A DNA stretch of 64,000 nucleotides from a virus, in IMG/VR virus record IMGVR_UViG_3300024261_000006, positions 62,001-126,000 of that record. One strand, written 5' to 3'. How positions within the stretch are numbered: position 1 is the first letter of the stretch; every line of letters begins with the position of its first letter. The notes under the pieces were generated by a model that saw only the letters and a program-made list of their open reading frames with translations, was not told where the DNA came from and searched no databases. A program made the position numbers and the translations under genes. This document shows, one piece after another, positions 22,910 through 32,700 of this stretch.

Positions 22910-25900
22910 TTAAAAATCCATTTTAACTCTAAATAGCACATTATCACTGTTCTTCTTAGGAAATGGCTGAGCTAATTTAGCTTTTGCTACAACATTTAAG
23001 TTTTCATCGTGAATGTCTATATCTGTAATATAAACAAAATCTTCGTCAGAGTTAAATGCAGAGTTATCTATTCTTAAATCTTCAATATATGACTTGTTTT
23101 TAGATAAATTAGTTTCTCCAGCATGAGCAGGCAAGTTTAATTCAAAAACATTTAATGAAGCATGAGACTTTGCTTCAATTTTAAAGTTTGTCAAACCAAA
23201 ATTATAAAGACTAGGATGTAATAATGTACAAATACCTTCGTTATATAGAACATGTCCTGAGGTATTCCATTCAGCGCTCTTTGTTAAACTATCACATCTA
23301 TACATTGTGCCTAAGCTACTATCTTTAAAAAATAAACTTACTCCAGAAGATAGTGGCAGATCAACATCCTTAATAGTAAAAGTCTCTTTTTTAATTTTGT
23401 TATTGAAAATTTGTGTAGAAATACAGAAAATAGTACTAGAGTTTTCATTATAATCTTCCTCAAGTTGCCATAAAGGACTATATGCTTTCCAGTAAATAAT
23501 TGAACTTTCTTGACCAATTAATTTTTGATCATAATTTTCCAATTGTGATATTGTATTGTCATGGCTAGAATAATAACTTCTTTGTGCAGGATTAGAAAAT
23601 GTTTTATAGAAGTCGCCTGATTCATTTAAATCTAATTTGCTAGCAAGAGATAGCTCAGATTTTCTCCATGCGCTAATATTAGACGAAACAACATTATCAA
23701 CAAATGATAGATTAAATTCACTATGATAGTTATTCAAAGATATATTTTTCAGTTTATCTGGGAACTCATTGAATCTCTTTTCATTAATAAAAGAAACATT
23801 GCTATTAGTTATATAAAACTCTCTTCTTTCTTCTAAAGGCGTCAGTTCATCTCTATTGTAATATTCTGGTATTGTTAAAAGCCTAGCACTAATTGAGCTT
23901 TTTAAATTAAAATCTTTTTTTATGTTGTTTAGAGAAACAAAGTCATAATTTATCTCTCCAACATCATTTTTATGTATATCTAGATAATCACTTTCTAAAT
24001 TATACTTAAAAACATCGTTATTATAAAACTGCTCTTGAAGACCATTGTCGCTTGGTAAAATCATATAATTTTTGTAAATAATAGTATCTACTTGATGATC
24101 TATATCAGCATTTGTTTTAAGACTATTTATAGTTATTGTATTATCTATTGAAGCTTCGTTATATATATCGAGCAAAAAAGTATCAGCTGTTTTGCCTTCT
24201 TTTATTTTATTATTAAAATCTGCATTATCTAAAACAAAAGAAGCTTTACTTAAAAAGCAATTTTGATAAGAATCTTCTTTTATATTGCCACCAATAACTA
24301 TATTGGGTTGAGTATTAAAAACAAATTCTCTAGTAAAATGCTCAGCTGATACTTCTGTACCGCCTGTAAATGTAAAAAAGAAAGGATTAGTTGCAGAATT
24401 ATAAGATATATTTTCTGTTTTTATTTTGAAATTATTTTCATCAACGTTTTGATCAACGTTGTTATATATATATTTACCTTCGAGGTATTCATCAACAGGT
24501 ACTGATATATCATTGTCTATTGTTTTTCTATACGGTGCATTTAAGTTAACAAGACCCTGTCTTTTGACATTTTGTGACTTAAAATATACAGGCAAGTAAA
24601 AAATAAGATCGTATTCATCTTTTTCATAATCAATACTATTAATACCTTTTTTTGTAATATTTAAAACTTTTTCAGCGTCCAAAGATTGCTTGTACAATCT
24701 AATATCACAAATTTCTGCATTTAATGCCATACTAGTATTTTCATTAATATAACTAGAATTACTATCGTTTAAATTGTTTTTAAAATCATATGTTTTGCTT
24801 GGATCACTCACTCCGTTTAAAACAGAATCAATCTGATTACCAAAAAGTATATGTTTTTTAACATAAGGACCAAGGTTATCGTCTGCATTAGTCAAGTCTT
24901 TGGAAAATGCATTGAGAACAAAGTCACTAATGTCTGCTTTTTCTACTAGTATCTTATTACCAATTGTTATAAAGCTGTTATTTGATTGCTGCAGAAAAAC
25001 ATTATCTTGCTCACTAAGTGTAGAAATAAGAACACCATCTACAAATATTTCAAAATAACAAGTTGTAGAATTATTTACTGTATTTTTTCTAAAGGCAAGC
25101 GCAACATGATGCCAATTATTATGAGAAAGAATATTATCTTTACTTAAATAGTTTAATCCTGCGCTTTGTTCACTTTCGTCAGTAAAATCAAAACTACTTG
25201 ATTCAACTGTATTAAATAAAGCTTCATAAGTTTTTTCTCCTGTCTGAGTTAAAATTCTAAACTTATCAGTTAGACCTTTTTCATCTACACTTGTACCTTT
25301 AACAATATATACAGAAACTATACCCGGGATATTAATTATACAACCCGGATTATAATGAAAAGCATCTTTATTTTTTCTTTTTGGATTAATATAAAAACTA
25401 ATTGAAAAATCTTTTGCATCTGTAAAGTCGTAAGTTTGTTTTGATTGACTAAGCAGATTAGGATATATTAGACAATTTTTATGCGTTATACTATTAGAAA
25501 ATTTACTATTAATATTTTCATATATATTGAAAAAGTTTAAAGAGTTGTAGTTTTTAAATCCCCAGCTTAGATCATGAAAACTATTATGTTCTATGTTTTC
25601 TCTATAGAATTCATACAGATTAAGCACAGAAAGCTTTTTTCTATAGCTTTGACTATCTATCAAGTATTCTTTTTCAATTCTTTCTACTTCAAACTGGTGT
25701 TTTCCTGCTGTATTAAATTGAACACCCTTGTCAACACAAAAACTAGTAATAAAATTATTATTTCTACTAGTTTCAGGAACTAATTTAGTTTTAAGCTCTG
25801 ATTCTAGCGCTAATATATTACTTTTCAAATTTGTTATTTTTGTTAATAAACTAACTGAAGTATCTCTTACGAAAGCATCACTAACATTATACTGTCTTTG

Positions 25901-26116
25901 TCTAGTGATGTCATGTGCATCACTACCTACAGTATATTCTTTATACTCTTTTATATCTGTATTTGTAGAATTTATAAACCCATACGTTCCAGCTTGAGTT
26001 ATTTCAAGTCTGTCTAAAAAATTGCAATCTGAAGATGCTGAAACGTAGTTTATTGAAGGGTGAAGTTCAATTTTATTTTGAACTATCATTTTTTTATCAA
26101 TAATATTAATTGTCAT
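22910..26116 (-). CDS. Giant structural protein with a LamG-like lectin domain, 1068 aa
   Basis: Asn/Ser/Asp-rich. Residues about 228-385 have a concanavalin/LamG-type jellyroll signature: DFSISFYINPKR, then NNWHHVALAFRK, FEIFVDGVLISTL and SFITIGNKI. This suggests glycan or cell-surface binding. The C-terminus (YITDIDIHDENLNVVAKA...FRVKMDF) matches the C-terminus of the next upstream protein, so both belong to one structural family. It starts 1 bp after that gene and ends 3 bp before the RuvC-like gene. Probably baseplate or tail appendage; no T4 homologue recognised. Confidence 0.85.
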   Translation of the reverse strand: MTINIIDKKMIVQNKIELHPSINYVSASSDCNFLDRLEITQAGTYGFINSTNTDIKEYKEYTVGSDAHDITRQRQYNVSDAFVRDTSVSLLTKITNLKSNILALESELKTKLVPETSRNNNFITSFCVDKGVQFNTAGKHQFEVERIEKEYLIDSQSYRKKLSVLNLYEFYRENIEHNSFHDLSWGFKNYNSLNFFNIYENINSKFSNSITHKNCLIYPNLLSQSKQTYDFTDAKDFSISFYINPKRKNKDAFHYNPGCIINIPGIVSVYIVKGTSVDEKGLTDKFRILTQTGEKTYEALFNTVESSSFDFTDESEQSAGLNYLSKDNILSHNNWHHVALAFRKNTVNNSTTCYFEIFVDGVLISTLSEQDNVFLQQSNNSFITIGNKILVEKADISDFVLNAFSKDLTNADDNLGPYVKKHILFGNQIDSVLNGVSDPSKTYDFKNNLNDSNSSYINENTSMALNAEICDIRLYKQSLDAEKVLNITKKGINSIDYEKDEYDLIFYLPVYFKSQNVKRQGLVNLNAPYRKTIDNDISVPVDEYLEGKYIYNNVDQNVDENNFKIKTENISYNSATNPFFFTFTGGTEVSAEHFTREFVFNTQPNIVIGGNIKEDSYQNCFLSKASFVLDNADFNNKIKEGKTADTFLLDIYNEASIDNTITINSLKTNADIDHQVDTIIYKNYMILPSDNGLQEQFYNNDVFKYNLESDYLDIHKNDVGEINYDFVSLNNIKKDFNLKSSISARLLTIPEYYNRDELTPLEERREFYITNSNVSFINEKRFNEFPDKLKNISLNNYHSEFNLSFVDNVVSSNISAWRKSELSLASKLDLNESGDFYKTFSNPAQRSYYSSHDNTISQLENYDQKLIGQESSIIYWKAYSPLWQLEEDYNENSSTIFCISTQIFNNKIKKETFTIKDVDLPLSSGVSLFFKDSSLGTMYRCDSLTKSAEWNTSGHVLYNEGICTLLHPSLYNFGLTNFKIEAKSHASLNVFELNLPAHAGETNLSKNKSYIEDLRIDNSAFNSDEDFVYITDIDIHDENLNVVAKAKLAQPFPKKNSDNVLFRVKMDF

Positions 26117-26117
26117 G

Positions 26118-27335
26118 TTAGTAGTCTATTCTCACGCTAATCGAAAGGTCAACTTCTGGATTTTTTTCAATAGGCCTTGATGTTTTAGCAACTGCAAGCA
26201 AGTTGTTGCTAGTATCATACAACCCTATCGTAGTAATATAAGAGAAAGGATCAGCACCTCTATTATCTAAACCATCAATAACTCTAATAGTACCGTCAGA
26301 ATTTGTATAAGTTGGATTTCTAGAATAGTTTGCTTGACTCGGAGCAACTCTACAAACGTAAATAGAAGAGTTAATGTTTGTTTGATTTAAAAAACCCATA
26401 GCTGTGCTTGTCGTTCTGCCGAATCTTGTATTACATATATGATCAACAATAGTATCAATAGAACCAGTAGCCCATAAGTTTGGAAAAAGCTTGTCATCAA
26501 AAGCTGTATCATTGCCGCCACTAACTGTTGGTATGTTGCCTTTTACGTTGACAGTTCCGTTAAATACTTTTTTTGCATCTAATACTACAATGCCTTTTTC
26601 ATAAAATATTAATCCTACATTATTTGCACCTTCTACTAATGTCCCAATGCTACCAGCTTGACTTGTTACTCTTAAACTTGTGCTAGCACCTGAGTCTGTT
26701 ATAGTTATTGAGCTTGCTGAATCTGCTGGAGTTCCAATATTTGTACCCGCCCCTGGGTTTTTATATAACTTCATTGTAAATTGCTCTTTTACAATACTGT
26801 CTCTTGCAAAAAGTCGCTTAACGTTTAGAAATATTGCTTCGTCAATTCTTTCTGGAGGATTATCGCCTGAAGAAACTGTTGATTCATATGGTGATGTAAA
26901 GAAACTACTAGAATCTCCAAGTAAAGTCTGTGCATATTGCTTATAAATATTGATTTTCTCTCTCATCATAAGAACAGTGTTAGGAAAAAGCCTTTTACCA
27001 CTACTGTCAGTTCCAGTAGATGCATCAGAAACTAGTTTACTTCCATCATAACATCCTATTGCTATATCAAACAACTCGTTTGACGTTTGTGTCGTATAAT
27101 CTTGATCAAATATTGTTTGAAAAAGAGAGCTAGTTACTGCATTTGCGCCAGTTCCTGATACAAATACTTCATATTTCTTTCTTGTTTTAGTATTATTACT
27201 GCTACTTGGTGCATCATCGTCATCGACACTGGCAACATCTACTTGCAAGATATCTACTAGTTGTTTTACTTGTGATGTTTTTCTAATAATATCTGCATCA
27301 TTAATTTTAAAAAACGTATTAGTCAGTTCTGTCAT
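26118..27335 (-). CDS. Structural protein with shared C-terminal module, 405 aa
   Basis: Ser/Thr/Asp-rich, beta-type protein without enzyme motifs. Its last 45 residues (PFSYITTIGLYDTSNNLLAVAKTSRPIEKNPEVD, ending VRIDY) form a module repeated, with changes, at the end of the 1068-aa protein, and recalled from hypothetical structural proteins of marine T4-like phages. An acidic DDDDAP patch and a Ser/Asn linker lie near residue 40. It sits 14 bp after the 249-aa protein and 1 bp before the 1068-aa protein. Probably tail or baseplate. Confidence 0.82.
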   Translation of the reverse strand: MTELTNTFFKINDADIIRKTSQVKQLVDILQVDVASVDDDDAPSSSNNTKTRKKYEVFVSGTGANAVTSSLFQTIFDQDYTTQTSNELFDIAIGCYDGSKLVSDASTGTDSSGKRLFPNTVLMMREKINIYKQYAQTLLGDSSSFFTSPYESTVSSGDNPPERIDEAIFLNVKRLFARDSIVKEQFTMKLYKNPGAGTNIGTPADSASSITITDSGASTSLRVTSQAGSIGTLVEGANNVGLIFYEKGIVVLDAKKVFNGTVNVKGNIPTVSGGNDTAFDDKLFPNLWATGSIDTIVDHICNTRFGRTTSTAMGFLNQTNINSSIYVCRVAPSQANYSRNPTYTNSDGTIRVIDGLDNRGADPFSYITTIGLYDTSNNLLAVAKTSRPIEKNPEVDLSISVRIDY

Positions 27336-27349
27336 TCTTATCTCTCTTT

Positions 27350-28099
27350 TTAAAGTTGTTGACTAGTTATAGTAATAGGGACTATCAATGAAGAATTAGT
27401 TCTATTTCCTATGATTTGTATTTGTGTTTTAATAGTAGTTCTATCACTTGCCAGAGAATAATATCTATAACTACTGTCATTTGTAATACCAGCAGCAATA
27501 ACTTCAATTTTTGCTACAGATTGACCCCTGAATTCTCTTGTAGACTCTCTAGATTTTGCAAGAACATTGAATGTAGTAATATCACTACTATTAACTATAT
27601 TATCAACAGAATCTGCGTTTGTTACTTTAAGAAGCTTGTTAAAAACTTTAACTTTAAAAAACTCATCTACAAGTCTTGATTTATTAAGATTAAAGTCAAC
27701 ATCTTGATTAATTGATGTTTTAATGTTAACAATAGCAACCTTTTTATTAGGTTGAGATTCTGAATGTGTTGTAATGCTTATTGGCAAAGTTGTACCATCT
27801 AGCACAATCTCAGGATAAGCATAGACAACTTGCGTATTATTGTCTAAAGTAATTAATGGATATTTTAATGCTAAATTCTCAGATGTTAATGCTTCAAATA
27901 TAGGTGTATTTTTTTCAATCTTTTCTTTGCCTAAAGGTATACCATACTGCTCTATTACAGAGTAGTCAACCTCGTCATCTGAAAGTCTAAATCTAGATAT
28001 TTTAAATGAGCCATCATTTCTAGACAACAACTCTCTACCCTTGTCAGTTAAAACAGCATCAATTATAACATTGTTTGTCGCGTGATTTAAAAATCCCAT
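27350..28099 (-). CDS. Structural protein with LTxxGRxxLS N-terminal module, 249 aa
   Basis: The N-terminus (MGFLNHATNNVIIDAVLTDKGRELLSRNDGSFKI, then RFRLSDDEVDYS) belongs to a family I recall from hypothetical proteins of marine T4-like phages, and a degenerate version opens the 344-aa protein at 38615-39649. The rest is beta-rich (TTLPISITTHSESQPNKK; KVAIVNIKTS). Its own leader carries a perfect TATAAATA and an AGGAG ribosome-binding site, so it may start a late transcript. Likely a tail/baseplate or appendage component. Confidence 0.82.
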   Translation of the reverse strand: MGFLNHATNNVIIDAVLTDKGRELLSRNDGSFKISRFRLSDDEVDYSVIEQYGIPLGKEKIEKNTPIFEALTSENLALKYPLITLDNNTQVVYAYPEIVLDGTTLPISITTHSESQPNKKVAIVNIKTSINQDVDFNLNKSRLVDEFFKVKVFNKLLKVTNADSVDNIVNSSDITTFNVLAKSRESTREFRGQSVAKIEVIAAGITNDSSYRYYSLASDRTTIKTQIQIIGNRTNSSLIVPITITSQQL

Positions 28100-28117
28100 A
28101 TGTCAATCTCCTTCTTT

Positions 28118-28125
28118 TATTTATA
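28118..28125 (-). promoter_or_regulatory. Candidate T4-type late promoter (TATAAATA)
   Basis: A perfect T4 late -10 box on the minus strand, inside the palindrome TATTTATAAATA, upstream of the ATG at 28099 with AAGGAG between. The short intergenic region after the 541-aa gene is one of few gaps in the structural block. A gp55-type late sigma factor is encoded in this window. The resulting leader would be very short, about 12 nt. Confidence 0.45.
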
Positions 28126-28143
28126 AATATATATTAAATAATA

Positions 28144-29769
28144 TTAACCAAAATTGTTTATTGTAAATTTATCACTTCTATAAATGTTGTCATTTAAGTT
28201 CATAAAAGTAAATTGATACTCATCACCATCATTTATAATTTTTTCTTCTTCATTTTTCGTAGTGATACATGAGAAATCAGGAGTAACATAAAGCGTTATT
28301 TTTTTAGGCTGTTCAGCTAAAGGTAAATTATCAACAATATCTATTAGATTTTCAAAAAATAAAGATTTATTTAGTACTGTGCTATTAGGATATAGTACAT
28401 CAGCACCTGATCTTCCAACTAAACTAGTTATAAGTTTATCTCTTAGCATGTCATAATATACACCTATTTGTTCTCCATAGCTAGATATCATACCATGTGC
28501 ATCTATTGATCTTATAGCATATATTGACATCTTATTAACATCAAAAGTTTCTTCATGATAAGAAGTAACAACTTTTCCAGGAGTTTTTATCTTGTCAGAA
28601 TTTCTAACGCTTTCTACGAAATCATATAAATCTGTAGGTAAATGACCTTCTAGTTGCTTAACTAACTTGAATGGCTCGTCTAAACTAGACCTTTTAAGTA
28701 TCTGATATCCTTTAACATCTCCTTCGTAATTAGTAGGAGATTGCCATCTTAACATCATTTTTTTACTATTTTTATTATAAGAAGCTTTAAGTGCTACAGG
28801 CGCAGGTGGAATATTAAATTCCTTACATATGATATCGTTGCTTAAATAGGGATAGTCACATAGCAAATAATGGTTTAATACAAATCTATCACTAGGATCA
28901 ACTGCTGTATATAGATAAACATTGTAATGAACATATCTGTATGTTTTTCCATATTTTATTGCTTCATCTTCAATTGAGTTGTCAATATTATGTGGAGGTG
29001 CATTTATAAAAAACCTAGAACATAAAAATTTATATTTTCCATTTTCTTCTAAAGCAAATTTTTCCAAATATCTTCCACAATATACAGCATTCAATCTAGC
29101 ATATAAATTTGGATCACCTGTATTAATACTTGTAGATAAAGGAATTAAACCAGGAAAAATGCTTCCTGATTCGAACTTTGATATAAAGTTATCTTTACTG
29201 TTTCTAGCTTCTATTATTTTTTCACTAGTAACAATATCTTCATAAGCAGTGATATTATTGTAGTTGAAATTTTCAACAAGTTCTTTTCTTTCAAATTTTT
29301 CAATATATTGATTAACAGGTAGAATAGATAAGTTGTTCGATCTATTAATCCTTGAAATTGTATCTTTTTCAATATCAGCATCAGATTTTTTGTTAATTTT
29401 AAAATAATTTTTTATTTCATTAAACTTATAGTCTACTACTAGACTCCTTCTTGTAGGTATTAAATTATCAATTTTATTAAAAAGTTCACGCTCTGATTCA
29501 TATAAATCACGATCTGTCAACTCGTCTATAAATCTTAATTGTTCAACTTCAGAAAAATCTTCACTATCTAAAACCTCTACAGTATTTTCAAGCTCTATTC
29601 TAATAAATTTATTTTTAGATACGTTATTGGTATTCATTATAAACTCATCAGGAATTTGAGTTTCATTTTCATTATATAGATTATATATAAATGAAAAATT
29701 TGCTTCTTGATTTCTTTTTTTGCCGTAAGACAATGAAAAAACTAAATCTTTTATAGTATCAATATTCAA
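28144..29769 (-). CDS. Structural protein with FN3-like domain, 541 aa
   Basis: Residues about 323-375 (PPAPVALKASYNKNSKKMMLRW, then GYQILKRSS) have the Pro-rich entry, Trp and Tyr of a fibronectin type III repeat, common in phage tail and baseplate proteins. Upstream are charged helical regions and a conserved-looking stretch (FLCSRFFINAPPHN, YVHYNVYLYTAV). No enzyme motif. It begins directly where the 1814-aa gene ends, with no gap, and is followed by a 44-bp gap holding a TATAAATA box. Probably baseplate or tail fibre adaptor. Confidence 0.83.
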   Translation of the reverse strand: MNIDTIKDLVFSLSYGKKRNQEANFSFIYNLYNENETQIPDEFIMNTNNVSKNKFIRIELENTVEVLDSEDFSEVEQLRFIDELTDRDLYESERELFNKIDNLIPTRRSLVVDYKFNEIKNYFKINKKSDADIEKDTISRINRSNNLSILPVNQYIEKFERKELVENFNYNNITAYEDIVTSEKIIEARNSKDNFISKFESGSIFPGLIPLSTSINTGDPNLYARLNAVYCGRYLEKFALEENGKYKFLCSRFFINAPPHNIDNSIEDEAIKYGKTYRYVHYNVYLYTAVDPSDRFVLNHYLLCDYPYLSNDIICKEFNIPPAPVALKASYNKNSKKMMLRWQSPTNYEGDVKGYQILKRSSLDEPFKLVKQLEGHLPTDLYDFVESVRNSDKIKTPGKVVTSYHEETFDVNKMSIYAIRSIDAHGMISSYGEQIGVYYDMLRDKLITSLVGRSGADVLYPNSTVLNKSLFFENLIDIVDNLPLAEQPKKITLYVTPDFSCITTKNEEEKIINDGDEYQFTFMNLNDNIYRSDKFTINNFG

Positions 29770-32700
29770 TTATAAAATCCTTACACCTACATAATACGTA
29801 AAGCATTTGTCAACATTTTCATCTTCTAAAACGTTACTTCCATATCTATATTCAATTACTTCTTCACTGTCATTTATTTTAAAGTCATCTCTATTTATCT
29901 TGATATTGTGAATATCGTAAAATACACTAGGCAACAAGCACTTAATCATCTCAGTACTCGCAATATCTTTATCTACTTCAATTAAAAATTTCTTGTAAAA
30001 ATCATTGTTTTCTAATATATTTTTATTACTATCTAAATTGAAATAATTTCTATCGTCACTTATAAATTCAAATTCATTGATACTGTACGTATCAAAAATC
30101 TTTACTAAGTCGTCTTCTGTAAGAGAAGATGTCATACTTATAGTCTGTCCTGATATTAAATTTTCTGTATCTTCACTTGATAGTTTTACATTTTCATCTA
30201 AATGTTTTTGGCTTACATAGTTAATAGATTTAATAGCACTTGACATAATTGAATCATCAACTAGCTTTCTTGCCACTTTTTCAACTTTTTCTGCTCTAAG
30301 TGAACCAGAAATTTCAGCACTTCGACTTAAAGAATCATTAAGCACATTTTTAACTTCATTTAAAGCTGTTCTTTTATCAACTACGCTATAACGATTAGAT
30401 ATTTTTTGTGCATCATTGTAAAATCCTAAATAGTTCCCAGTAGATATTCCTGAATCAGAAAAGAAATTACTAGTAACATCTGTTAAAAAGGGAGTGTAAT
30501 AATACTTTAACTCATCATACTCAATTTCAGGATACTTTACGTTAATAGGCAAAATTGAAATTTCCAGTATTCCTCTTTCTCCTATTTTACTTAAAAGTTC
30601 GTAATCAATAGGCAACCTTATTATATCTATTTTTTTGTTTGATTCAATTTCCCTGCGTAAAGCGATCCCGCTAGTGCTAACACCAAATGTATCGTAACTA
30701 CTAATATCTCGAGAAATAACTCCACAACCGTCAGATGCTTTTTTAAACATGTTACTAGCTAATAACTTTCTATGATTAAAAACGTTACCCTCATCATACT
30801 TTTCTGCTATTGTGTTAAAAGTATTGTTTCTTATAAATGTTTCGTTATAAATGTTTTTATAGTAGATTATTTCTTGTAAATCTTTTGAAATTTTATTCTG
30901 GTAAAACTCGTTGCCAATCAGATTGTTAAAATTATCAAATATATCTAGACTAATGTTGTCTAATTCATTGCTTATAAAGTCCATAGACTGATCTAATTCT
31001 AAAGTGTTTTCTCCGGCATTGATTAAGTTATTTTCGAAATTTAAAAAATATCCGTGTATCAAATCATGACAAATACTTTCAGAAATATCACTATTGCTTA
31101 ATACTCTCATGACTTCTTTTAATTTTACATATCTTCCAGTATATACTTTTAAATTGCTATCATCTAAATCTGTTATTAAGCTGGTTTCTAATTCTTTATC
31201 TTGATATTTAAAATTTCCTTGACTTGCTATATTGTCATTGTATATTTTTTTAAGATCGTCAACTATCTTATTTCTAATCGAAGTATTATCGAAGCTGTAA
31301 AAGTTTTCTATGTTATTGAAAAAAGCTTTACTTTTTTCTTCGTCTTTGTCTTCAAGATTAATTTTAATTTCATCAACAAGCAAGTTATTAAAAATATTAT
31401 ATGACTCAACAAACATACTGGAAAATGCTTCTAAAGAATCTTGTAATAGTCTTACGTAAAAGCTGTTATTGTCTACAAAGCTATCTATATCACCTATGTT
31501 ATTCATTTTGCTAAAATCAACTTTGAAAACTTTCAACACATCTTCAGCAAACGAAGTTATCTTGTTTGAAAAAGTACCCGGTGTACTAGCTAAATAAAAA
31601 TAGCTATAAGGTATTTTAAAATTATTACTTGTATAAGCTGAAAGGATTTTTTCATTATTTTCTAGTACTAAATTATCCCAAGATCCTGTATTTAGATCGA
31701 TCTTAAAACCTAGCTCCTCTAGAGTCGACTCACCGATGTTTGGCAGGTATCTAAATAATGTAGACTCACCGGTGTCTGGCACGAATCTCAATAATGTAGA
31801 CTTAAAAAATTCAGCTAATTCTATAAAACTGCCAGAATTTTCTGTAAAATCAAAATCAAAATAGCTCAAATTTGCAATTATTCCTTTTTGAATTAAGTCA
31901 TCATTAAAACTATAGCCGCCAATTATCTTTTCATCACCTTCAGATTTGTAAAAAACAATACCGGTATTATTTTCGTCAAAAAATATATCATGATTATAAG
32001 CCGACTTTGTCAATATTTTCAAATATTCTCTGTAAAATGAAGTATATGAGTTATCGTCATCACCAAAAAGAATATCACTCATGTACATAGCTGACTTTAT
32101 TTTTCCTAAAACATTATCTTTAAAAAAATCATGTTTTTTAACTATGAACGGGAATTTTAGTGTACATAAATACCCGGGGATGTTTTTGAATTCACCAGCA
32201 CTGTCAGAATTCTCAGAATTTTTTATGTTTATACTCTGTTTTGTCATACTGAAATCTTCTACTGTTAAATCTTTCTTAGCAGTTGTTCTTATTATAAAAT
32301 TTTCTTGATTTTTTATTGTATCTTTATTGAAAATACTAGATATTACTTTATCAATACTCTCTTTTTTAAATTCTTTCTTTAAGAACTTACTTAATTCATA
32401 TTCTTTGCTATTACTAGCAAGATTATTTTTAATATTTTTATTAAAAAATGAAATATTGTCTACCGGTTGACTTTTCAAAAATGAAACTTGTTGATCAACT
32501 CCTGACATGTTCATTATTGCATTTTTCAATATTAATTTTACATTTTCAATATTGGAATTTTTATCTAAATTTGATTCATTAGAAAGAGAAGTTGCCAATA
32601 AAATATCAAAAGCAAAATACTCTTTATTAGTATAAAAACTGTTGTTTGTAGAAAAAATATCGATATTGTCTCTTATCATTCTTAACAATAAGCTTTTTTT

